A stretch of 64,000 bases of DNA from Herbihabitans rhizosphaerae (GTDB lineage Bacteria; Actinomycetota; Actinomycetes; Mycobacteriales; Pseudonocardiaceae). The notes under the pieces are model-generated. The model had not been told where the DNA came from and did not search any database. It saw nothing but the letters and a program-made list of their open reading frames with translations. How positions within the stretch are numbered: the stretch's first letter is position 1; every line of letters starts with the position of its first letter. The stretch spans positions 1 to 64,000 of the forward strand of contig NZ_SGWQ01000012.1 of assembly GCF_004216555.1 (NCBI RefSeq). Direction: 5' to 3'. Of the stretch, positions 18,164-25,302 are shown in pieces. A program made the position numbers and the translations under genes.

Positions 18164-18760
18164 TCAGGCCGGGACGTCGTGCACGTGCAGGGTGGGCCGG
18201 TAGACGAGTTCCTGGATGTCGCGGTCGAGCGTCCGGGTCTCGATCAGCTCGAGGTCGAAGTCGGCCGCGTCCTTGAAGATCGGGTCCACTCCGTTCTCAC
18301 CGGTGATCACCGGGAAGAGCGTCACCTGGACACGGTCGACCAGACCGGCGGCCATCAGCGCCCGGTTCAACGACAGGCTGCCGTGCGAGCGCAGCGGCAC
18401 GTCGGACTCCTCCTTGAGCCGGGCGACGATGTCGACCGCGTCGCCGCTCACGACGGTCGCGTTCGGCCATTCGAGGGGTTCTTCCAGCGTGCTCGACACC
18501 ACCGTGATCGGCTGATTCGTCATCCGGGTGACCCAGGGGTCACGCACCTCGGACTCCTCGGTGCTCGAGGCCAGCATCTGTACGAATTGCCGAAAAGTGT
18601 TGGCCCCCAAGACCATCCGCTGCTCCTCGGCGAACAGGGCGAGCCGGTGGTCGAGCAACTCGGGGCCTTGCTTGCCCCAGTAGCCGCCCCAGTCGCCGCC
18701 GCCGACGGAGCCGAAGCCGTCGAGGCTGGAGAAGATGTCGAAGGTGTAGGTGGCGGTCAT
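18164..18760 (-). CDS. RibD C-terminal/dihydrofolate-reductase-like protein
   Basis: A 198-residue protein starting MTATYTFDIFSSLDGFGSVG and containing RMVLGANTFRQFVQ and VPLRSHGSLSLNRALMAAGL, the pattern of DHFR/RibD-like reductases. It is a distant relative of the gene at 15569-16159. The ATG 18760 follows GAGGAGCGCATC; an upstream frame start at 18820 has no ribosome site. It is divergent from the GNAT gene. The substrate is unknown. Confidence 0.8.
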   Translation of the reverse strand: MTATYTFDIFSSLDGFGSVGGGDWGGYWGKQGPELLDHRLALFAEEQRMVLGANTFRQFVQMLASSTEESEVRDPWVTRMTNQPITVVSSTLEEPLEWPNATVVSGDAVDIVARLKEESDVPLRSHGSLSLNRALMAAGLVDRVQVTLFPVITGENGVDPIFKDAADFDLELIETRTLDRDIQELVYRPTLHVHDVPA

Positions 18761-18874
18761 GATGCGCTCCTCGAATTTCGATCGATCCGGTGTGCGGATA
18801 CAGACCGGAAACCCCGACAAAACTCATCGCTGTTGGTACGGCATGCGTTTTCGTGCCACTGAGACGATGCCAGC

Positions 18875-19402
18875 ATGTCGCCCGCGCCCGTTCTGGACAC
18901 TGTGGAGACCGATCGCCTCATCCTTCGGTATCGCAGGGTGGGCGAGGCCGCGATCTATCGTCAGTTGTGGACTGAGCGGGATCCGCGGGTGCCGCCGCAG
19001 CGGCGAATCGATCCCGAGGGCCGACCGACCGTGGCGGACATCGCGGCGGAGGTGCGCGCGGAGCGTGCGAATTCGGGGCCAGGGATTCTGGCGGTGGAGC
19101 GGAAGGGCACGGCCGACGTCATCGGGTATTGCGGGTTGATCTTTCCCGGGAACGCGCCGCCTGACGAGCCCGAGTTGGTATACGAGTTGCTGCGTGCGGC
19201 TCACGGTCGCGGCTACGCGACTGAGGCGAGTCGAGCCGTGGTCACCTGGGCGAGCGAGGCGGGCTACCGGCGGTTGTGGGCAACGGTCTGGGACTGGAAT
19301 GTCGCGTCGCGGCGGGTTCTGGAGAAGCTTGGGTTCCGCGAAACGGGCCGGGTGGAGCCCGACTCCGTCAACGGTCACAGTTTGCTGGCCGTACGAGAGT
19401 GA
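18875..19402 (+). CDS. GNAT-family N-acetyltransferase (RimJ/RimL type)
   Basis: A 175-residue acetyltransferase. It begins with the ETDRLILR motif of RimJ/RimL-like GNATs and ends with the acetyl-CoA site (HGRGYATEASRAVVTWASEA) and the NVASRRVLEKLGF motif. Transfer of acetyl groups from acetyl-CoA to an amine is the family reaction; the target is unknown. It is preceded by a decayed copy of itself about 1.1 kb upstream. Confidence 0.85.
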   Translation: MSPAPVLDTVETDRLILRYRRVGEAAIYRQLWTERDPRVPPQRRIDPEGRPTVADIAAEVRAERANSGPGILAVERKGTADVIGYCGLIFPGNAPPDEPELVYELLRAAHGRGYATEASRAVVTWASEAGYRRLWATVWDWNVASRRVLEKLGFRETGRVEPDSVNGHSLLAVRE

Positions 19403-19404
19403 GG

Positions 19405-19544
19405 TGCTGGCCAACTACAACCACCTGCTGATCCAGACCTATCTCGTGGTCGCGTTGATCTACCTGGTGGTCAACGCGTCACTGTCCAAACTGGCGCGCG
19501 GTCTCGACGCGCGGCAGTCGATCAAGGGAGGAACGCGTGCCTGA
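19405..19544 (+). pseudogene. 3' tail of an amino-acid ABC transporter permease
   Basis: Directly behind the GNAT gene the frame NYNHLLIQTYLVVALIYLVV, then NASLSKLARGLDAR, ends at TGA 19542-19544. This is the last transmembrane segment and cytoplasmic tail typical of polar amino-acid permeases (HisM/GluD type). The rest of the gene is missing. The segment now supplies the AAGGGAGG ribosome site of the asparaginase gene. Confidence 0.65.
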
Positions 19545-20475
19545 CCCATGGCGCCGGCTGGCCGAGGTGCGGCGATCCGGGTTCCTGGAGAGTGTGCACT
19601 TCGGCAGCGTCGTCGGGCTCGACCCGGACGGCTCGGTGGCGGTGTCGGCCGGCCCGATCGAGCAGCCGATCCTGCCGCGATCGTCGCTGAAACCGTTGCA
19701 GGCACTGGGATGTCTTGCCGCCGGTGCGCCGCTGGCCGACGAGCGGGTGGCGATCGTGGCGGGCAGTCACACCGGCGAGGACTACCACGTCGAGACGGCC
19801 GGCCGCATGCTCGCGGACGCGGGGCTGGACGAGTCGGCGCTGCGTTGCCCGGAGACCTGGCCGCAGGACGAGCGCACGCATCACGAGCTTGTCCGAAGTG
19901 GACAGTCGACGTCGCGGATCAGGATGAACTGCTCGGGCAAGCACGCCGGCATGCTGTCCGCGTGCGTGGCGTCGGGGTGGCCGACCGAGAGCTACCTGGA
20001 CGCGGATCATCCGCTGCAGCAAGTGATCCACCAGACCGTGGCCGATCTCGCCGAGGAGTCGATCGGCCACACCGCCGTCGACGGCTGCGGGGCGCCGGTG
20101 TTCGCGATCTCCCTGCTGGGGCTGGCCCGGTCGTTCCGGTCGCTCGCCGAATCCACTGTCGGGGACGCGATGCGCGCGTTCCCCGAGTACGTCGCCGGGA
20201 CCGGCCACGTGAACACCGAGCTGATGCGGCTGCTGCCCGGCGTGATCGTCAAGGGCGGGGCCGAAGGCGTGATCGCGCTGGCCACCGCCGAGGGACACGC
20301 GGTCGCGGTGAAGGTGATCGACGGCGGGAACCGGGCGACCACCGTGATCGCCCTGGCCGTACTGCGCGCGCTGGGCGTGGATACCGCGCCCGCCAAGGAG
20401 TTGAGCGAGATCACCGTACTCGGCGGCGGCCAACCCGTCGGCAAGATCACCGCAGTGGAGAAGGAGTGGGCGTGA
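19537..20475 (+). CDS. L-asparaginase II-type asparaginase
   Basis: A 312-residue protein of the AnsA2/asparaginase II family (COG4448), which hydrolyses asparagine to aspartate and ammonia. Diagnostic segments are PILPRSSLKPLQAL, IVAGSHTGEDYHVETA, MNCSGKHAGMLSACV and VDGCGAPVFAISLLGLA. GTG 19537 follows AAGGGAGGAACGC. Its stop overlaps the start of cutC (GTGA). The tail of a lost amino-acid permease sits upstream, so the gene was probably part of an amino-acid uptake operon. Confidence 0.85.
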   Translation: MPDPWRRLAEVRRSGFLESVHFGSVVGLDPDGSVAVSAGPIEQPILPRSSLKPLQALGCLAAGAPLADERVAIVAGSHTGEDYHVETAGRMLADAGLDESALRCPETWPQDERTHHELVRSGQSTSRIRMNCSGKHAGMLSACVASGWPTESYLDADHPLQQVIHQTVADLAEESIGHTAVDGCGAPVFAISLLGLARSFRSLAESTVGDAMRAFPEYVAGTGHVNTELMRLLPGVIVKGGAEGVIALATAEGHAVAVKVIDGGNRATTVIALAVLRALGVDTAPAKELSEITVLGGGQPVGKITAVEKEWA

Positions 20476-21104
20476 GCATCCGGTACGAGGTGTGCGTGGA
20501 CAGCGTCGAGGGGGTGCTGGCCGCCGAGCGCGCCGGCGCCGACCGGGCGGAGCTGTGCGCGAACCTGTTTGAGGGCGGCACGACGCCGACGCTGGGCACC
20601 GTGGTCACCACGATGGCGGCGGTGTCCTCGATCCGGGTGCACGTGATCATCCGCCCGCGTGGCGGGGACTTCGTGTTCGACCGGTACGAGGTCGACGCGA
20701 TGGTGCGGGACGTGGCCGCGGTGCGCGAGGCCGGCGCGCACGGTGTGGTGATCGGCGCGCTGACGCCGCTGGAGCGGCTCGTCGAACTCGGTGTGCACCG
20801 GGTGCTCACCTCCGGGCAGGAGCCGTCCGTGCTGGAGGGCGCGCCGCTGATCGCCGAACTGGTCAAGCGGGCCGGCGACCGGATCGTGGTGCTGCCGGGC
20901 GGCGGGATCACCGAACGCAACGCGGCCCGGATCGTCGCCGAGACGGGCGTGACCGAGTTGCACTTCGCCGCGTTCGTGTCGGCGGAAAGCCCTGCCACGC
21001 ACCGGAATCCGCACGTGTACATGGGCGGCGAACTGCGGCAGCCGGAGTACTCCCGCAAGATCACTTCGGCGGACCGGATCGCCGCCGTGATGCGCACACC
21101 GTGA
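20472..21104 (+). CDS. cutC: CutC-family protein, internally shortened
   Basis: A 210-residue protein with the TIM-barrel pattern of CutC: YEVCVDSVEGVLAAERAGAD, ELCANLFEGGTTPTLG, HVIIRPRGGDFVF and VLPGGGITERNAARIV. CutC proteins were linked to copper homeostasis, but the activity is not established. The usual length is about 230-250 residues. Here VVIGALTP runs straight into LERLVELGVHRVLTSGQ, without the TFHRAFD strand normally found between them, so an in-frame loss of about 35-40 residues is likely. Function is doubtful. It is coupled to asparaginase. Confidence 0.78.
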   Translation: MSIRYEVCVDSVEGVLAAERAGADRAELCANLFEGGTTPTLGTVVTTMAAVSSIRVHVIIRPRGGDFVFDRYEVDAMVRDVAAVREAGAHGVVIGALTPLERLVELGVHRVLTSGQEPSVLEGAPLIAELVKRAGDRIVVLPGGGITERNAARIVAETGVTELHFAAFVSAESPATHRNPHVYMGGELRQPEYSRKITSADRIAAVMRTP

Positions 21105-21169
21105 ACGACCTCGCTAACCACTCGCTAACACCGTGTTGCGGGGGTGCTGGCCGGCTGCGAGATTGAGTC

Positions 21170-22474
21170 GTGATCGAGAATGGCGCACGGGTCGCGGCCG
21201 TGGCACTGCTGCTCGTGTCCGTGGGTGCGTGCAGCGCTGAGGACACTCCGAGCCCGTCGACCTCGACAGCGGGCACACCCGTCGTCGAGACGCCGGTCGT
21301 TGATCCCGTGCGGCAGGTGGTCGACCGGTTCGGCCCGCTGGTCCACCTGGCCTCCGGGGAACGATTCGAGCCGACGACGGCCGAGCAGTTCATCGGCAAC
21401 TCGGTCCTCATGTTCTCGCCCGGCGCGGACTGTCCGGACCCGGTGGTCGCCGACTCGGTCGACGCCGCACGGTTGAGCGCCGGATACGTCGGGGTCGAGC
21501 CAGCCGACAAGTGCTCGGGCGAGAAGAAGACCTGGCGGTCCAACACGCCGTCGCGCCCCAAGGACCGCGACGCCGTCGGCTTCTACCTCGACATCGCCGA
21601 GAACGCGCGCGGCGGGACCGGCCCGGCCGCGCCGGCCTACGTCCAGTTCAAGGACCGGTCCTACGTCATGTACTGGTTCCTCTACGCCTACAACCAACAG
21701 CCGGTCGGCGCGGTCGGCCAGTTCTTCGACCACGAAGGCGACTGGGAGCGCGTGGCCGTGCTGCTGGACGGGGACAACAACCCGACCGACGTCGTGTACT
21801 TCGGGCACGGCGGCAAATGCCGCACGACCTGGTCGCAGGCTCCCAAGGAAGGCGATCACCCCGTCGTCTACTCGGCCAAGGGAACCCACGCGTCCTACCC
21901 GGACGAGGGAATCCACCGGGTTGGCATCGACCGGACCAGCGCCGGGAAGCCTTGGCGCACTTGGGAAAACCTACGCATGGTCGACGACCAGCCGTGGCGC
22001 GACTACGGCGGCGGCTGGGGCAACGTCGGGCAAGGGGCGCACGCGACCGGACCGGAAGGGCCGCACCGCAACCGGAACGTCGACTCGGTGCGCGACACCG
22101 AACCGTGCGGCGTGAACGACGTGCCCGCGCAATTCGTCGGCGACTGGAAATCGCTCGGACTGGTGAATCAGCCGTCGGCGGACACCAAGTACTCCGCGGA
22201 GCTGACGATCAGGGCCGGGACGGCGGAGGGAACGCCGATCGGTTCGAGCTACTACCCGGGCCTGGAATGCCGAGGCGATCTCTATCTGGTCGCCTCCACC
22301 AACGACGAACTGGCCAGAGATCGACTCCAGGTGCGCGAGAAGATCACCCAGGAACCGCTGCACCAGTGCGTCGACGAGGTCGACATCAATCTGACCATCG
22401 ATCGCGATCAGATCGACTATGACGTGCTGCGTGGCGCGCCGGGGCCGACGACGGCAATCTTGCAGCGGAAGTAG
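21170..22474 (+). CDS. Secreted lipoprotein with Vps62-like domain
   Basis: A 434-residue protein with a lipoprotein signal (VAAVALLLVSVGAC, modified Cys near residue 22) and a Ser/Thr-rich linker. A domain with QFFDHEGDWERVAVLL and DVVYFGHGGKC, then YSAKGTHASYPDEG, matches Vps62-related (DUF946-like) proteins. The function of bacterial members is unknown. It is anchored on the outer face of the membrane. The GTG 21170 has only a weak ribosome site. Confidence 0.7.
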   Translation: MIENGARVAAVALLLVSVGACSAEDTPSPSTSTAGTPVVETPVVDPVRQVVDRFGPLVHLASGERFEPTTAEQFIGNSVLMFSPGADCPDPVVADSVDAARLSAGYVGVEPADKCSGEKKTWRSNTPSRPKDRDAVGFYLDIAENARGGTGPAAPAYVQFKDRSYVMYWFLYAYNQQPVGAVGQFFDHEGDWERVAVLLDGDNNPTDVVYFGHGGKCRTTWSQAPKEGDHPVVYSAKGTHASYPDEGIHRVGIDRTSAGKPWRTWENLRMVDDQPWRDYGGGWGNVGQGAHATGPEGPHRNRNVDSVRDTEPCGVNDVPAQFVGDWKSLGLVNQPSADTKYSAELTIRAGTAEGTPIGSSYYPGLECRGDLYLVASTNDELARDRLQVREKITQEPLHQCVDEVDINLTIDRDQIDYDVLRGAPGPTTAILQRK

Positions 22475-22518
22475 CACCAATCCGCACACCCCGCGGTGGC
22501 GAACTGCTTGTGCCACGG

Positions 22519-22656
22519 CCTTTGCGGAGTCACATCGTCGTCCTGCACCACGGCCGCATCCTCGAGGAGGGCACCCACCGGGACCTGATCGCCGCGAACG
22601 GCCACTACGCCACCCTGTTCCGCATCCAGGCCCGCGCCTACCTCGACGCGCGGTAG
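22519..22656 (+). pseudogene. 3' tail of an ABC exporter (permease-ATPase fusion)
   Basis: The frame RSHIVVLHHGRILEEGTHRD, then LIAANGHYATLFRIQARAYL, ending at TAG 22654-22656, is the region after the H-loop of MsbA/LmrA-type exporters. No Walker motifs or membrane segments precede it; the upstream sequence belongs to the lipoprotein gene. It is a leftover of a deleted gene. Confidence 0.65.
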
Positions 22657-22672
22657 CCGCCTCCCCGCGAGC

Positions 22673-22759
22673 CGCGAGTCCCGCGCTCAGACACCCCGAG
22701 TCCCGCGCTGTGCACCGTGCGGGGCGCGGGACTCACCGGTGCGGGGCGCGGGACTCGCG
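22673..22759. repeat. Nested inverted-repeat array (GAGTCCCGCGCT type)
   Basis: CGCGAGTCCCGCG (22673-22685) is exactly complementary to 22747-22759. Inside it GAGTCCCGCG (22698-22707) pairs with CGCGGGACTC (22725-22734). GAGTCCCGCGCT also occurs twice directly (22676 and 22698). The element can form a nested double hairpin and resembles dispersed intergenic repeats of high-GC actinomycetes. It is not a CRISPR, as units and spacing are irregular. Confidence 0.7.
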
Positions 22760-22773
22760 ATCAGAGCTAGATG

Positions 22774-22788
22774 TGGACGGTTCGTCCA
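22774..22788. promoter_or_regulatory. Putative TetR operator upstream of the SDR operon
   Basis: TGGACGGTTCGTCCA is a palindrome with 6-bp arms 51 bases before the first SDR gene, within an AT-richer promoter-like stretch. A further TGGACG half-site is at 22801. The TetR gene at the end of the operon is the obvious candidate to bind it. Inferred from symmetry and position. Confidence 0.45.
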
Positions 22789-22838
22789 TTATGTGATTAT
22801 ATGGACGTCGAGTTCATTACGGCCGAAGGGGAGACACC

Positions 22839-23576
22839 ATGAGCACCACACCGGATCGCGTCGCACTCGTCCTCGGTGGCTCGGGAGGCATCGGCCGAGC
22901 CGTGTCCGAGCGGCTGGCCGCCGACGGCATGGCGGTCGCCGTGCACTACGCGGGCAACAAGGGCAGGGCGGAGGAGGTCGTCACCGCGATCGACGCGGCA
23001 GGTGGCGCGGCCATCGCCGTCGGCGGCGACGTGGCCGACGAGAACGACATGCGCGCGGCGTTCGAGGCGGTGGAGACCGCGTTCGGCGGAGTCGACGTGG
23101 TGGTGAACACCGCAGGGATCCTGATCCTCAAGCCGATCGCCGAGTTCGACCTCGACGACCTGGATCGTATGCACCGCACCAACATTCGCGGCACGTTCGT
23201 CGTGGCGCGCGAGGCCGCCAACCGGGTGCGTGCCGGCGGTGCCGTCGTCAACTTCTCGACGTCGGTGACCCGCCTGCAGATGCCGACCTACGGCGGTTAC
23301 GTCGCCAGCAAGGCCGCCGTGGAGGGCATGACCCTGATCCTCGCCCGCGAGCTGCGCGGCCGGGACGTCACCGTCAACGCCGTCGCGCCCGGTCCGACCG
23401 CGACGCCGTTGTTCCTGGACGGCAAGGACGAGGCCACGATCGCCAACCTCGCCAAGGCCGCCCCGCTCGAGCGCATCGGCCGGCCCGAGGACATCGCCGA
23501 AGCTGTCTCGTATCTCGCCGGTCCGGCCCGCTGGGTGAACGGGCAGGTGCTGTTCACCAATGGCGGAATCGCCTGA
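22839..23576 (+). CDS. Short-chain dehydrogenase/reductase
   Basis: A 245-residue classical SDR. The nucleotide-binding loop is LVLGGSGGIGRAVSERLA, the NAG-type motif VVNTAGIL is present, and the active-site Ser is in NFSTSVTRLQ with YVASK for Tyr and Lys. The end (RWVNGQVLFTNGG) is typical of FabG-like reductases. Substrate unknown. First gene of an operon with another SDR and a TetR regulator; the spacing to the next gene is 19 bp. Confidence 0.87.
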   Translation: MSTTPDRVALVLGGSGGIGRAVSERLAADGMAVAVHYAGNKGRAEEVVTAIDAAGGAAIAVGGDVADENDMRAAFEAVETAFGGVDVVVNTAGILILKPIAEFDLDDLDRMHRTNIRGTFVVAREAANRVRAGGAVVNFSTSVTRLQMPTYGGYVASKAAVEGMTLILARELRGRDVTVNAVAPGPTATPLFLDGKDEATIANLAKAAPLERIGRPEDIAEAVSYLAGPARWVNGQVLFTNGGIA

Positions 23577-23595
23577 TCTGGCAAGGAGAATCGTC

Positions 23596-24489
23596 ATGAG
23601 CAACGTCATCGTCATCACCGGAGCGTCCAGCGGCTTCGGCGCACTCACCGCGCGCGCACTCGCCGGCGCGGGCGACACCGTCCACGCGGGCATGCGGGAG
23701 ACCGCCGGCCGCAACGCTCCTCGCGTCCAGGATGCCGCCGACTACGCGAGCCAGCACGGCGTCGACCTTCGCGCGATCGAGCTGGACGTGAACTCGACCG
23801 AGTCCGTCGCCGCCGCCGTCACGGCGATCGAGGCCGAGCACGGCCGCGTCGACGTGCTGATCCACAACGCTGGCCACATGGTCGTCGGACCGGCCGAGGC
23901 GTTCACCCCGGAGCAACTCGCCGAGCTGTACGACGTGAACGTGCTGTCCACCCAGCGGGTCAACCGCGCGGTGCTGCCCGGCATGCGTCGCCGCGGTGAG
24001 GGCCTGGTGATCTGGGTGTCCAGCTCCAGCGTGAAGGGCGGCACTCCGCCCTACCTCGCCCCGTACTTCGCCGCGAAGGCCGGTATGGACTCGCTCGCGG
24101 TGTCCTACGCCGGCGAGCTGGCGCGCTGGGGAGTCGAGACCTCGATCGTCGTGCCGGGCTCGTTTACCAATGGTACCAACCATTTCGCGCACGCCGGCCG
24201 TCCGCGCGACGCCGCCGTGGAGGCCGAGTACGACACCAGGTACGCCGGCCTGATGGACCAGGTCGCGACGAAGCTCGCGGCACTCGCACCACCGGACGCG
24301 GACGCCTCGCTGGTGTCCGACGAGATCGCCAGGATCGTCGCGCTGCCCTCTGGTGAACGGCCGTTCCGGGTGCACATCGACCCGGCCGACGACGGGTCCG
24401 AGGTCGTCTCGGCGGTGGCCGACCGCGTGCGCCGCGAGTTCCTCACTCGCGTCGAACTGGCCGACCTGCTCGCCGCCCGGCGTCCCTAG
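23596..24489 (+). CDS. Short-chain dehydrogenase/reductase
   Basis: A 297-residue SDR with TGASSGFGALTARALAG, NAGHMVVGPAEAF, active-site Ser in WVSSSSVKGG and YFAAK. The ATG 23596 follows AAGGAGAATCGTC; an upstream frame start at 23560 lies in the preceding gene. It is distinct from its neighbour in length and C-terminus (EFLTRVELADLLAAR). It probably acts with the first SDR on a common substrate class under the TetR protein. Confidence 0.87.
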   Translation: MSNVIVITGASSGFGALTARALAGAGDTVHAGMRETAGRNAPRVQDAADYASQHGVDLRAIELDVNSTESVAAAVTAIEAEHGRVDVLIHNAGHMVVGPAEAFTPEQLAELYDVNVLSTQRVNRAVLPGMRRRGEGLVIWVSSSSVKGGTPPYLAPYFAAKAGMDSLAVSYAGELARWGVETSIVVPGSFTNGTNHFAHAGRPRDAAVEAEYDTRYAGLMDQVATKLAALAPPDADASLVSDEIARIVALPSGERPFRVHIDPADDGSEVVSAVADRVRREFLTRVELADLLAARRP

Positions 24490-24493
24490 ACTC

Positions 24494-25102
24494 ATGCCGA
24501 TGACGAACCAGCCGGCCGTCCGCAGGGGGCGCGGCCGTCGGCCGGCCGACGAGGTCCGGGCGGACGTCCTGCGCACGGTCGGGGAGGTGCTGCTCGCCGA
24601 GGGGAGCGCGGACCTGACCTTCGAGCGGGTGGCGCGGCTGTCCGGGGTCAGCAAGACGACGCTGTACAAGTGGTGGCCGTCCAAGGGCGCGCTCGCTCTG
24701 GACGGCTACTTCCACGCCGTGGAGCCGACGCTCGCGTTCCCCGAGACCGGCGACATCCGCGCCGACCTGATCGCCCAACTGCGCGCGTTCGCCCGCGTGA
24801 TGACGGAAACCTCTGGCGGCAAGGTGTTGGCCGAGCTGATCGGCCAGTCCCAGACCGACCCGGACCTCGCCACCGCCTACCGGACGCTGTACTCGGCCGA
24901 GCGGCGCCGGCTGGCCGGCGAGCGACTGCAGGCGGCACAGCGAGCCGGGCAGATCCGCGCCGAGGTGGACGTGCAGGTCGTCGTGGACCAACTGTGGGGC
25001 GCGGTCTACCACCGGCTGCTGATTCCGGACGAGCCGGTCACCGACGAGTTCGTGCTCGCCCTGGTGCACAACCTGCTCGACGGCATCAGCGGGCGTTCGT
25101 AG
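24494..25102 (+). CDS. TetR-family transcriptional repressor
   Basis: About 202 residues. The N-terminal DNA-binding domain is clear (VGEVLLAEGSADLTFERVAR, then LSGVSKTTLYKWWPSKGAL). The C-terminal ligand domain contains VDQLWGAVYHRLLI, as in the TetR_C family of AcrR-like proteins. It starts 4 bases after the second SDR stop (ATG 24494, or 24500), so it belongs to that operon and probably represses it through the palindrome at 22774-22788. Confidence 0.87.
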   Translation: MPMTNQPAVRRGRGRRPADEVRADVLRTVGEVLLAEGSADLTFERVARLSGVSKTTLYKWWPSKGALALDGYFHAVEPTLAFPETGDIRADLIAQLRAFARVMTETSGGKVLAELIGQSQTDPDLATAYRTLYSAERRRLAGERLQAAQRAGQIRAEVDVQVVVDQLWGAVYHRLLIPDEPVTDEFVLALVHNLLDGISGRS

Positions 25103-25246
25103 CGCGGGTCAGCGCACCTGCCGGTCGGCATCGCCCCAGCCGTGGTCTGCTCACCGGGCTGGAGGTGAACCGCGGCATGGTCACGCCGTTCATCGAGCCC
25201 CACAGGAATCGTGCGGTGTCCAGCGGTGCGGGCTCTGGACATACCG

Positions 25247-25262
25247 GTTACTGTCGAGTAAC
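25247..25262. promoter_or_regulatory. Putative operator upstream of the aldehyde dehydrogenase gene
   Basis: GTTACTGTCGAGTAAC is a palindrome with perfect 6-bp arms and a 4-base centre, 41 bases before the dehydrogenase start. TTAC...GTAA sites are typical for TetR-family regulators of fatty-acid and lipid genes in actinobacteria. The regulator is not in this window. The rest of 25103-25302 shows no gene. Confidence 0.45.
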
Positions 25263-25302
25263 AAGTCGTTCGCGCTGAACCGAATCGCGAGGTGTGTGTC
25301 CC

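Noticed and set aside
22660-22760. CRISPR-like array
   Set aside because: Only two direct and two inverted short units, unequal spacing, and no cas genes.
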